Part shown: positions 14,578-22,869 of the stretch, one piece after another | How positions within the stretch are numbered: position 1 is the stretch's first letter | Layout: each line of letters opens with the position of its first letter | Assembly (NCBI GenBank): GCA_016794625.1 | Contig: JAEUGY010000088.1 | Span: 52,823 to 116,822 of the forward strand | Direction: 5' to 3' | From: Opitutaceae bacterium | Lineage (GTDB): Bacteria; Verrucomicrobiota; Verrucomicrobiia; Opitutales; Opitutaceae | DNA: 64,000 bases | Translations under genes and position numbers: made by a program | The notes under the pieces: generated by a model | Databases searched by the model: none | What the model saw: only the letters and a program-made list of their open reading frames with translations | Told to the model about the DNA's origin: nothing

Positions 14578-15141
14578 ATGCTCACCGAACTCCTCCAGGA
14601 TCGCGCCAGCCTTTACGTTTCCGGTCTCCTGACCGAAACGGAGCGCGAGAGCTTTGAAATCCTTCTGGAGTACCAGCACGAGTTGCAGGCGCTGGTCGCC
14701 GCATTGCGCGACACCACGGCGGCGCTCCAGCTCGCGCGCCTTCCCGCCATGGGCTCGATGCCCGGAGGCCTGAAGGACCGGATCCTTTCCTCGGTCGCGG
14801 GGCGGCCGCAGAAACGCGAGCCCGACGCGCTCGTGGTGACCGACGCGGAGGGCCGCGTCGAATGGGTCAACCCTGCGTTCACCCACCTCTGCGGCTATTC
14901 GCTCGGCGAACTTCGAGGCCGCAAACCCGGCCGGCTGTTGCAAGGACCGGAAACGGATCCGGCGGCGGTGGAGCACGTCCGCTCCTGCCTGCGCGCCGGG
15001 CAGGCCTGCCAGGTCAATCTGGTCAACTACCACAAGAATGGCGCGCGCTACGTCGCCGAGCTCCGCATCAGTCCGTTCCTCGACGACGAGCGGCGGCCGA
15101 TGTGGTTCATGGCCCGTGAACGCAAGCTCGCGGTCCACTGA
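14578..15141 (+). CDS. Stand-alone PAS domain protein with anti-sigma-like helical N-terminus
   Basis: A 187-residue soluble protein. Residues 1 to about 70 (LLQDRASLYVSGLLTETERE, SFEILLEYQHEL) look like the helical N-terminal domain of cytoplasmic anti-sigma factors. Residues about 80-180 form a PAS domain: DALVVTDAEGRVEWVNPAF, CGYSLGELRGRKPGRLLQGP, NYHKNGARYVAELRISPFLD. The GRKPGRLLQG loop aligns with the LOV motif GxNCRFLQ but has no cysteine, so flavin photochemistry of the LOV type is not expected. No output domain is present. It diverges from the TonB receptor gene. Function is unknown; a sensory adaptor binding another protein is plausible. Confidence 0.75.
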   Translation: MLTELLQDRASLYVSGLLTETERESFEILLEYQHELQALVAALRDTTAALQLARLPAMGSMPGGLKDRILSSVAGRPQKREPDALVVTDAEGRVEWVNPAFTHLCGYSLGELRGRKPGRLLQGPETDPAAVEHVRSCLRAGQACQVNLVNYHKNGARYVAELRISPFLDDERRPMWFMARERKLAVH

Positions 15142-15261
15142 GGGATCCATCCGCCCCGGCCGTGACCGCGGGCTGGCCGCATGTAAGGGCTGGCCAAGAC
15201 GCGCGCACTGATCGAATCTGCGGCCCTCGCCGCACTTCCCACCCCGCCCTTCGCCTTCCGT

Positions 15262-16797
15262 ATGCGCTTTCTCCTCGTCGCCGCGTTCTGTTCATCGCTC
15301 CTGTGCGCGCTTCCAACCGTCGCGGCGGAGAAGCCAAACGTGGTGGTGATCATGGCCGACGATCTTGGGTATGGCGACCTCTCAGCCTACGGGGCCACCG
15401 CGTTCCAGACGCCCCACATCGACCGCCTCGCGGCCGGCGGCCGACGCTTCACCAGCGGCTACAGCACCGCCTCGACCTGCACGCCCACCCGCTATTCCTT
15501 TCTCACGGGCTCGTACGCGTTCCGCCGCAAAGGCACCGGGATCGCACCGCCCAACGGCCACCTCGTCGTGCCACCCGACGCCGTGACCGTCGCCGATCTG
15601 GCCCGGACCGCCGGCTACCGCACCGCGGTCATCGGCAAGTGGCACCTGGGACTCGGGGCCGAGGGCAAGGGGCCCGACTGGAACGGCTCCATCGCGCCCG
15701 GCCCCCGGGAGATCGGCTTCGACTACAACTTCCTCCTGCCCACCACCAACGACCGCGTGCCGCAGGTCTTCGTCGAGGGCGACCGGGTCGTCGGCCTCGA
15801 CCCGCGCGATCCTCTTTGGGTCGGCGACCGGATACCGTCGCCGGATCATCCCACCGGCATCAGTCATCGCGACACCCTGAAGCTGAACTGGTCCCACGGT
15901 CACAATGGCACCATCCACAACGGCATCAGCCGGATCGGCTTCTACACCGGCGGACACGCGGCGCGCTTCCGCGACGAGGACCTCGCCGACGCCTGGGCGG
16001 CGAAGGCGGACGCGTGGCTCGAGGGCAACCGCAGCCAGCCCTTCTTTCTCTTCCTCGCGTCGCACGATCTGCACGTGCCCCGCATGCCGCACGAGCGGTT
16101 CCAGGGAAAGTCCGGACTCGGTTTCCGCGCCGACTCCATCCTCCAGCTCGACTGGCAAGTCGGCGAGTTGATGAAGTCCCTCGACCGCCTCGGTCTGACC
16201 GAAAAAACCCTGATCGTCCTCTGCTCCGACAACGGACCCGTCATGGACGACGGCTATCAGGACTCCGCCCTCGAGAAACGCGGCTCGCACCGTGCCGCCG
16301 GTCCGTATCGGGGAGGAAAGTACAGTGTCTTCGAGGGCGGCACCCGCACCCCCTTCATCACCTACTGGAAGGGCCGCATCGCGCCGGGCGTGTCCGACGA
16401 GGTGGTCTCCACCATCGATCTCGCCGCCTCCTTCGCCGCCCTCACCGGCACGCCGCTGCCGGACGACGCCTGCGTCGACAGCGTGGATGTCTCCGGTGTC
16501 CTGCTCGGGACGCCCGGGGCCCGCGGCCGGAAGGAACTTGTCCAGCAGGACAACGGAGGCAGCGGCAACTTTGGTTTCCGCGCCGGCTCCTGGAAACTGG
16601 TCCGCTCCGACAGCCGGTTCGCCCACAATCTCGTCGTCGAGGAGCGCCTGGCCCGGACGCCGGTGCCTCCGTACCAGCTCTTTGATCTGTCGCAGGACCC
16701 GTACGAATCGACGGACGTGCTGGCCCGGCACCCCGAAAAAGGCGAGGAGCTGAAGGCCCGGCTCGCCGCCATCATCGCCGCCGGCCGGAGCCGCTAG
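15262..16797 (+). CDS. Secreted sulfatase (arylsulfatase, formylglycine type)
   Basis: A 511-residue hydrolase of sulfate esters, exported by a Sec signal (about 1-22). Family S1 features: metal-binding NVVVIMADDLGYGDLSAYG (Asp33, Asp34), active-site motif CTPTRYSFLTG with Cys73 to be converted to formylglycine, GKWHLGLG (Lys126) and CSDNGPVMDD (SDNGP at 322-326). No maturase (FGE or anSME) is in the window. It is followed tail-to-tail by a LacI gene whose stop codon overlaps its own, and lies in the group containing a TonB receptor and a beta-helix protein. A polysaccharide sulfatase role is likely; the substrate is unknown. Confidence 0.93.
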   Translation: MRFLLVAAFCSSLLCALPTVAAEKPNVVVIMADDLGYGDLSAYGATAFQTPHIDRLAAGGRRFTSGYSTASTCTPTRYSFLTGSYAFRRKGTGIAPPNGHLVVPPDAVTVADLARTAGYRTAVIGKWHLGLGAEGKGPDWNGSIAPGPREIGFDYNFLLPTTNDRVPQVFVEGDRVVGLDPRDPLWVGDRIPSPDHPTGISHRDTLKLNWSHGHNGTIHNGISRIGFYTGGHAARFRDEDLADAWAAKADAWLEGNRSQPFFLFLASHDLHVPRMPHERFQGKSGLGFRADSILQLDWQVGELMKSLDRLGLTEKTLIVLCSDNGPVMDDGYQDSALEKRGSHRAAGPYRGGKYSVFEGGTRTPFITYWKGRIAPGVSDEVVSTIDLAASFAALTGTPLPDDACVDSVDVSGVLLGTPGARGRKELVQQDNGGSGNFGFRAGSWKLVRSDSRFAHNLVVEERLARTPVPPYQLFDLSQDPYESTDVLARHPEKGEELKARLAAIIAAGRSR

Positions 16798-17888
16798 GCC
16801 CGGGTCAGCCCGGCACCGCCTGCGGGCGGCTCGATCCGGCTCGGCAGGCTGGTGCCGTCCACCCAACGGCCTTCCACCAGAATCCGGCGGCAATAGTCCG
16901 GGATGCCGCGCTCGTTCTGCTGGATCAAACCGGCGAGCGTGGCCATGGCGACGCGCCCCACCTCCTCGGACTTCTGGTCGATCCCGGCGTCGAAGCGGCC
17001 GTCGAGCAGGCTGAGCGCCGCGACCCCCAAATCCTCCGGCACGCGGCAGCCGACCCGCTGGAGCAGCTCCGGCAGGGCGGGGACCACCGTGATCACGCCA
17101 TCGGGTTTCACGGTCCTCAGCCATCGTTTCAGGCTGCGCTCGTCCGCCAGCGTGTTTTCCTCCGAGAGCGCGAGGGGATCGAGGTGCCGGCGCAACGGCA
17201 CATGCACATCCTGCGCGCTCAGGTACCCGGCCCGGAAGTTGCCTCCGGTATTGCGATCGTGGCGACGGGAGGTGAGGTACCCGATGCGCCGATAACCGCG
17301 CTCCCACATCCGCTCAAACGCCATGACCGCGCACCGCAACTGGTCACTCGTCACGATGTGCGCCCGCGGATGCGCGACCGAGATGCCAAAACGCACCACC
17401 GCAAACTGGCTCCAATCAAACCCCGGCAACGAGAGGTCGCTCGAATGGGGCGGGATGAGAATGCCGCGAATCGTGCGTGCCAGCAGAATCTGCTGCAGGC
17501 GCTGCGGGGACATGCCCGGGCCGGCGATGAACTCCTCCAGGCGGTAGCCCAGGCGGGTGGCGTAATCGCGAGCACCGTTCCAGTAGGCATCAAATTCCTG
17601 AAAGCTGCGCAGTTTCTTCGGGTCCTCCCACTGGTTGATCCACGCAATGGTCGCCTTGATCGAAACCGACTGCTTTGCCTGCCGGTAGGCGGAGAGCGAG
17701 GTGAGCATCGGGTCCGGCGAGTAGCCGAGCTCTCGTGCGGTTCGCTGCACCTCCTCCCGGCGCGCCGCCGAAATGCGGGGATCGCCGCGCAGCGCCAGGG
17801 AAACGGTGACGTGCGACACCCCCAGCTTGAGCCCAATGTCGCGCAACGACACACGCGGGCCGGAAGCGGAGGGAACGACGGAGGCCAT
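16794..17888 (-). CDS. LacI-family transcriptional regulator
   Basis: A 364-residue regulator. N-terminal helix-turn-helix: VSLRDIGLKLGVSHVTVSLA followed by LRGDPRISAARREEV and the hinge ELGYSPDPML. The sensor domain has a distinctive opening, ATIAWINQWEDPKKLRSFQE, shared with the LacI protein at 40331, so the two are paralogues of a divergent subgroup. The ATG at 17888 is preferred over a GTG two codons upstream. Its stop overlaps the sulfatase stop (CTAG at 16794-16797). It diverges from the hydroxyacid dehydrogenase gene and may control it, itself and the TonB receptor through TTWCCAGTGWAA sites. Confidence 0.92.
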   Translation of the reverse strand: MASVVPSASGPRVSLRDIGLKLGVSHVTVSLALRGDPRISAARREEVQRTARELGYSPDPMLTSLSAYRQAKQSVSIKATIAWINQWEDPKKLRSFQEFDAYWNGARDYATRLGYRLEEFIAGPGMSPQRLQQILLARTIRGILIPPHSSDLSLPGFDWSQFAVVRFGISVAHPRAHIVTSDQLRCAVMAFERMWERGYRRIGYLTSRRHDRNTGGNFRAGYLSAQDVHVPLRRHLDPLALSEENTLADERSLKRWLRTVKPDGVITVVPALPELLQRVGCRVPEDLGVAALSLLDGRFDAGIDQKSEEVGRVAMATLAGLIQQNERGIPDYCRRILVEGRWVDGTSLPSRIEPPAGGAGLTRA

Positions 17889-18028
17889 GCTCACCGCCTA
17901 GATGGACCGTCCAATTACCAGTGTAAACCGCAAAAGGGTCGGCGTCGCCCCCCGACAGGGCTGGAGTGCACGTGCCGGTCACGTTCTCCCCTGTCACCCC
18001 TGCGATGCACGGAACGGCCGGTCCGCCC
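17889..18028. promoter_or_regulatory. Divergent lacI/dehydrogenase promoter region with two palindromes
   Basis: Contains TGGACCGTCCA at 17903-17913, a perfect palindrome around a central C, and TTACCAGTGTAA at 17915-17926. The second element is closely matched by TTTCCAGTGAAA upstream of the TonB receptor at 19252. Both are candidate operators for the adjacent LacI protein. Confidence 0.45.
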
Positions 18029-19021
18029 ATGTCTCACGTCGTTCTTCTTCTGTCCTCCGAGGCCCTGACCCTCGCCTATCCGGAGCCGGTGCTGGCGCGC
18101 CTGCGCTCCCTGGCGGACAGCGTGCAGGTCATTTCGCCGGCCGAATCCTGGAAATCTCACCCGGAGGTGCTGCAGCGCGCGGACGTGATCTTCTCGGGCT
18201 GGGGTGCGCCGCGTATGGACGACGCATTCCTTCGCCACGCTCCGAATGTCCGGGCCATCTTTTACGCGGCCGGTTCGATTCGGTACTTCCTCACCGACGC
18301 GGTCTGGCGACGGGGTATCCGCATCACCACCGCCCAGGCCCAGAACGCGGTGCCGGTGGCCGAATTCGCCGCCGCCTCGCTCCTGCTCGGCTTGAAACGG
18401 GTCTGGCACTACGGCCGTATCACCCGCGACACGCGCGCCTTTCCGGCTGATCGGCCGATGCCGGGGGCCTACCAGTCCACCGTCGGTCTGATCTCCTACG
18501 GCACCATCGCCCGGCTGGTGCGGGAACGCCTGCGGGCACTCGACGTCAAGGTGGTGGTGTTCGACCCTTTCCTCACTCCGGAACTCGCGCGCACCGAAGA
18601 GGTGACCGCGGTCAGCCTGGACGAGGTGTTCTCCCTCTCCGACGCCGTCTCGGTGCACACGCCGTACCTTCCCGAGACCGAATGCCTGATCCGGGGCCGG
18701 CATCTGGAGCGACTGCGGCCGGGCTCCTTTTTCCTCAACACGGCGCGAGGAGAAGTCGTGGCGGAATCCGAGATGATCGACGTCCTGCGGCGCCGCCCCG
18801 ACCTGCAGGCACTTCTCGACGTCACCGCCCCGGAGCCACCGCCCGCCGACTCCCCGCTCTACCAGCTTCCCAATGTCCTGCTGACACCCCACATCGCCGG
18901 CTCGATGGGTGCCGAGTGTGAACGCATGGGCATGGCCATGGTCGACGAATGGGTGCGCTACCGGGCCGGTCAGCCCTTGCGTTGGGAAATCACGGAGGAT
19001 CGAGCCGCTCTCTCCGCCTGA
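18029..19021 (+). CDS. D-isomer specific 2-hydroxyacid dehydrogenase family protein
   Basis: A 330-residue NAD(P)-dependent oxidoreductase. The cofactor domain has TVGLISYGTIARLVRERL (151-168), catalytic Arg240 in LNTARGEVV, Glu269 in LDVTAPEP and His288 in TPHIAGSMGAE. The usual central glycine of the Rossmann loop is Ser156. The ATG at 18029 is chosen because the protein fold begins there (SHVVLLLSSEAL). It sits between a LacI regulator and a TonB receptor, so it probably reduces or oxidises a sugar-acid or keto-acid intermediate of the imported glycan. Specificity cannot be read from the sequence. Confidence 0.88.
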   Translation: MSHVVLLLSSEALTLAYPEPVLARLRSLADSVQVISPAESWKSHPEVLQRADVIFSGWGAPRMDDAFLRHAPNVRAIFYAAGSIRYFLTDAVWRRGIRITTAQAQNAVPVAEFAAASLLLGLKRVWHYGRITRDTRAFPADRPMPGAYQSTVGLISYGTIARLVRERLRALDVKVVVFDPFLTPELARTEEVTAVSLDEVFSLSDAVSVHTPYLPETECLIRGRHLERLRPGSFFLNTARGEVVAESEMIDVLRRRPDLQALLDVTAPEPPPADSPLYQLPNVLLTPHIAGSMGAECERMGMAMVDEWVRYRAGQPLRWEITEDRAALSA

Positions 19022-19251
19022 TCTCTCCCATTCCGCCCTTCCCACCCCGAGAACCCGCACGATGTCCACCTCTCCGCACGCCACGCCGGTTCACCGGTCG
19101 TCTCCACGCTCTTGCCCATCTCCGCACCTCCCCGTTTCCAGTGAAACCCAACGGGCGGTTGAAGTTTGAAACCACCCATCGGATACCCGTGATCGCCCCC
19201 CGGAACCTTGTCGTTCCCTCTCTCCCCCATCGCAGTCCCCTGCCCTATCCC
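19022..19251. promoter_or_regulatory. Intergenic region upstream of TonB receptor with palindromic operators
   Basis: A 230-bp leader, strongly C/T-rich before the start codon. GTTTCCAGTGAAAC at 19134-19147 and GTTTGAAAC at 19164-19172 are palindromic; the first contains TTTCCAGTGAAA, like TTACCAGTGTAA at 17915. No Shine-Dalgarno sequence precedes the ATG. Confidence 0.45.
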
Positions 19252-22200
19252 ATGACTATGATTCGTAGTGTCTTCGCGGCGCTCCTCCGCCACCCGTCGG
19301 ATCTACCCTCCCGGCTGTCTTCCCTGGCGGGTGCCGCGCTCATGCTCGCGAGCGCGAGCGCACAACAGGTGGCTCCTCCCGCCTCCCCCACCACCGAGCC
19401 GAAACCGGTCCCGGTGCAACTCCAGATTGCCCCGCAGCAGAAGAGCGCGGACAATGAGGTGGTCGTGCTCAATCCCTTCGAGGTGAACACCGACAAGGAC
19501 GACGGCTTCGTGGCCACCAACGCCGGCAGCGCCACCAAGCTCGGTCTCGACATGGCGGACATGTCCGCCGCCTACTCCGTGATGACGGGCGAATTCATCG
19601 AGGCCCTCGGCATCACCGATCTCAAGGAGGCCATTCTCTGGAGCACCAACGGTTCGCCGGTCTTCGACGGCCAGGGCGCAGACCTTTTCAACATTCCGTC
19701 GCTCGCCAATGTACGCGGCGTCGGTCTGCACACGGGTCAGCAGCGCGACTTCTTCCTCACCGGATCGATCAGCGACACCTACAACACCGAGCGCATCGAA
19801 TTCGGGCGGGGACCCAACGCGGTGCTCTTCAACGTCGGCGCGAACGACGCCCTCGGCGGCGGCATCAGTTTTGTCGGCAAGCGCGCGCGATTCGACCGCG
19901 ACAGCACGAATCTCAAACTCACCACGGGGTCGTGGGACTACTATCGCACCGAGATCGACGTGAACCAGCGCCTGACCGAACGCTTCGCGCTCCGCCTGAA
20001 CCTTCTGGGGCACAACCGCGGAGGCTACATCGACGGCGAATTTGAGGATCGCTACGGCATCACCCTCGCCGGCACCTACCGGTTCCGTCCCAGAACCGAA
20101 CTGCGCTTCGAGGTGTCCTACGACTACACCGAGCGGAGCAATCCCGGCCTCGGGCTCTACGACAACCTCAGCGGTTGGGACGGGTCGACCACGTTCAACG
20201 GCCGTCTCACCAACGCCATGTTCAGCGGCAACGCGACGCCCGGCACGGTCTACGGGCTGACATTCAACGGCGAACCCCAGGGCGTGAACCGCGAGACGAG
20301 CAACCGCTACATCTACGACCCGACAAGCGGCACCATCATGAACTGGATCCACACCGCCATGACCCGGCGCGGTGACGACACCAATCGCACACCGATCTAC
20401 CTCGATGGTGTCACCCGGTGGACCCGCGACGGCAACGCCTTCCTCCTGCCGGTGAACAATGGCGGCGGCAGTGGCGGCAACACGCGCACGCCGGGCATGA
20501 CGGCGGCCAATGGCGGTCAGGCTCCCTTCTATTACGCGAACGGACTGCCGGATACGCGCTTCAACCGGCAGATCAACGGTTCCTCCTTCCGCGTGCCCGG
20601 TCCGCGCCAGACCATCTCGCCGGACGAGCCGCTCTTCACGCAGAAGAATGCCGCCGCGACGCTCGGCTTCACCCACCAGATGGGCGACAAGCTCTTCTTC
20701 GACGTCGGTGCAAACTTCACCCGCACAGCCAATCTTCCCGTCAACCACCAGCTCGGCATGCGCACGCTGGCGATCGACCTCAACCGCACCCTGCCCAACG
20801 GAGCGACCAACCCCAACTACCTCCAGGCGTATTCCCAGGCGGACCCGCGGTACTATAAACGCACCACGGACAACGGCGCGATCCGGGCCAACGCCGCCTA
20901 CATCACCGACCTGGGCAAGTGGGGCAACTACACCTTCAGCTTCACGCTGGGCGGCAACATCCGCGACACGGTCCACCGGCAGTACATCCGCAGTGTCGCC
21001 CTCGCGACCGACCCGCGCGAGTGGGCCGCCCAGACCCTGACGATGCGGTACTACCTGAACAACGACTTCCGCTCGTTCATCGACAGCAACGCCACCTCCC
21101 TTTACGACGTGCTGCCCCTCAGCGGTGGCAATAGCGGATACACGACCAGCAATGTCACGGTCCGCCCGCGCTGGGTACTCAACGACTGGTACAATCAGGA
21201 CGAAAGCACCCTCAGCGCGATCTTCGCCTTCGCGGGCAAGTACTTCAACAACCGCCTGGTGGTCACCCCGGGCATCCGTCTCGACCGGCAGACCACCTAC
21301 CGGCGCAATCGTCCCACGAACGCGGGCTTCTTGCCCAGCGATCCAAACTGGGACGGCGTCACCCTCACCGACGCGTACTGGCGTCCCGACGCTCCGGACG
21401 GGTGGCTGACCATGCGTCTCGGCAACCGGCCGACCAGCGGCGGCGTGAACAGCGTGAATCCGGCCAATCCGGTCTTCAATGGCATCCCCTTCCGCAACGA
21501 CTACAATGCCCCGGAGTGGTCGAAGGACATCCTGGCGAAGAACGTCGGCGCGACGTACCATCTCTTCAAGTGGGCCTCGCTCAAGTTGAATTGGGCGGAC
21601 AGTTACAAGCCCTCCGATGCCGGCCGTCTCCAGATCACCGGCGAATTCGCCGATCCGGAAACGGGCACCTCCTACGAGGGCGGCCTGACCATGTCGTTCT
21701 TCGGCGGTCGCTTGATCGCCACGCCGCGCTACTACTGGAACAACGTCGACAACCTGCTCGGCGATCCGCCGACCACCTCCCCGATCAACACCCTGATCGG
21801 CTCGAAGGCCTGGAACGAGCCCTCGGCCTCCGCCGTCAATCCGTTCGACTACGCCGGGGTGCCGGGTCAGGACGCATTCTCCCGGACCAACAAGGGCGTC
21901 GAACTGGAGCTGGTGGGCCGCATCACGAAGGCCTGGCGCCTGTCCGCCAGTTTCGGCAATGCGGAACGCACCGATTATGATCGCTGGCAGAACACGCAGG
22001 CCTACGTGTCCGGGCGGGCGAACGAATTCAAACAGGTGCTCGAAGCCGCGGGCGGCCGGCTCGACACGTCCGGCAGCTTCTCGACCTTGCAGAGTCCGAG
22101 CGCTCCGGGCTACGCGGTCGCCGACCCGGCCATCACCAACGCCATGATCACCGCCGCCGGCGGCAACACCACCACGCGCACCAACGCGGTCACCGCGTAC

Positions 22201-22749
22201 AACAACATCTGGACCCAGTACGATGTCATCTCGACCCTCAAGGACACGGTGGGCTTGAAACGCTTCACCGTGAATCTGTTCACCGACTACGCCATCCAGA
22301 CCGGCCGCCTGAAGGGGCTGCGCGCGGGTCTGGGCGTGCGGTTTGTCGACAAGGACATCGCGGGCTATCGCTCCGGCGACTCGATCGCCAATCCGGCCTT
22401 CAACGCCGCCCTGCCGGTCTCCGCGACCAACACGCCGTACATCGACGATCCCGCCGTGGATGCCAATACGCCGGTCTGGATCAAGCGTCCGTGGGAAGCG
22501 ACGCTGACCCTCGACTACACGCGCCGGCTCAAGTCGGGCTGGCGTTACCTCGATGGCAAGGAGGCGACCGTTCGGCTGATCATTCGCAATCTGACGAACA
22601 ACCAGATGGTGTCCTACCAGGATGACGGTGTGGTCCTGCGCGCGCCCAATGGCGACTACAGCCTCGGGTACCGCGAAGCCGTCCCGGGACGCCTCGCGAA
22701 CTTCCAGCGTCCGATCAACTTCGAACTCACCGTGGGGCTCAACCTCTGA
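19252..22749 (+). CDS. TonB-dependent outer membrane receptor (large, NPFEV type)
   Basis: A 1165-residue receptor without a carboxypeptidase-like N-domain. A signal peptide (to about residue 38) is followed by a Pro-rich stretch and the segment VVVLNPFEVNTDKDDGFVAT, a likely TonB box region. The plug has YSVMTGEFIEALGITDLKEA, IERIEFGRGPNAVLFNVGA-type blocks (NTERIEFGRGPNAVLFNVG) and the barrel ends PINFELTVGLNL. Two ATGs are possible (19252 and 19258); the first is reported. It probably imports an oligosaccharide handled by the sulfatase and the beta-helix protein in the same group. Confidence 0.92.
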   Translation: MTMIRSVFAALLRHPSDLPSRLSSLAGAALMLASASAQQVAPPASPTTEPKPVPVQLQIAPQQKSADNEVVVLNPFEVNTDKDDGFVATNAGSATKLGLDMADMSAAYSVMTGEFIEALGITDLKEAILWSTNGSPVFDGQGADLFNIPSLANVRGVGLHTGQQRDFFLTGSISDTYNTERIEFGRGPNAVLFNVGANDALGGGISFVGKRARFDRDSTNLKLTTGSWDYYRTEIDVNQRLTERFALRLNLLGHNRGGYIDGEFEDRYGITLAGTYRFRPRTELRFEVSYDYTERSNPGLGLYDNLSGWDGSTTFNGRLTNAMFSGNATPGTVYGLTFNGEPQGVNRETSNRYIYDPTSGTIMNWIHTAMTRRGDDTNRTPIYLDGVTRWTRDGNAFLLPVNNGGGSGGNTRTPGMTAANGGQAPFYYANGLPDTRFNRQINGSSFRVPGPRQTISPDEPLFTQKNAAATLGFTHQMGDKLFFDVGANFTRTANLPVNHQLGMRTLAIDLNRTLPNGATNPNYLQAYSQADPRYYKRTTDNGAIRANAAYITDLGKWGNYTFSFTLGGNIRDTVHRQYIRSVALATDPREWAAQTLTMRYYLNNDFRSFIDSNATSLYDVLPLSGGNSGYTTSNVTVRPRWVLNDWYNQDESTLSAIFAFAGKYFNNRLVVTPGIRLDRQTTYRRNRPTNAGFLPSDPNWDGVTLTDAYWRPDAPDGWLTMRLGNRPTSGGVNSVNPANPVFNGIPFRNDYNAPEWSKDILAKNVGATYHLFKWASLKLNWADSYKPSDAGRLQITGEFADPETGTSYEGGLTMSFFGGRLIATPRYYWNNVDNLLGDPPTTSPINTLIGSKAWNEPSASAVNPFDYAGVPGQDAFSRTNKGVELELVGRITKAWRLSASFGNAERTDYDRWQNTQAYVSGRANEFKQVLEAAGGRLDTSGSFSTLQSPSAPGYAVADPAITNAMITAAGGNTTTRTNAVTAYNNIWTQYDVISTLKDTVGLKRFTVNLFTDYAIQTGRLKGLRAGLGVRFVDKDIAGYRSGDSIANPAFNAALPVSATNTPYIDDPAVDANTPVWIKRPWEATLTLDYTRRLKSGWRYLDGKEATVRLIIRNLTNNQMVSYQDDGVVLRAPNGDYSLGYREAVPGRLANFQRPINFELTVGLNL

Positions 22750-22869
22750 CGCGGACTTCGCCCGTCTGATCCGCCGCTCAACGGGTTCTCGCCAACGGCC
22801 CGGCTTCGTCCATTGTCGCTGCCGGGGTCGGGACGGTCCAACCCCGGAGAATTCCCTCCCCTCGCGCCC

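Noticed and set aside
14578..15141. Calling the PAS protein a LOV photoreceptor
   Set aside because: The photoactive cysteine of the LOV motif is absent in GRKPGRLLQG.
15382..17307. A 641-codon minus-strand frame over the sulfatase and part of the LacI gene
   Set aside because: It conflicts with the sulfatase active-site sequence and the LacI frame; no domain content.
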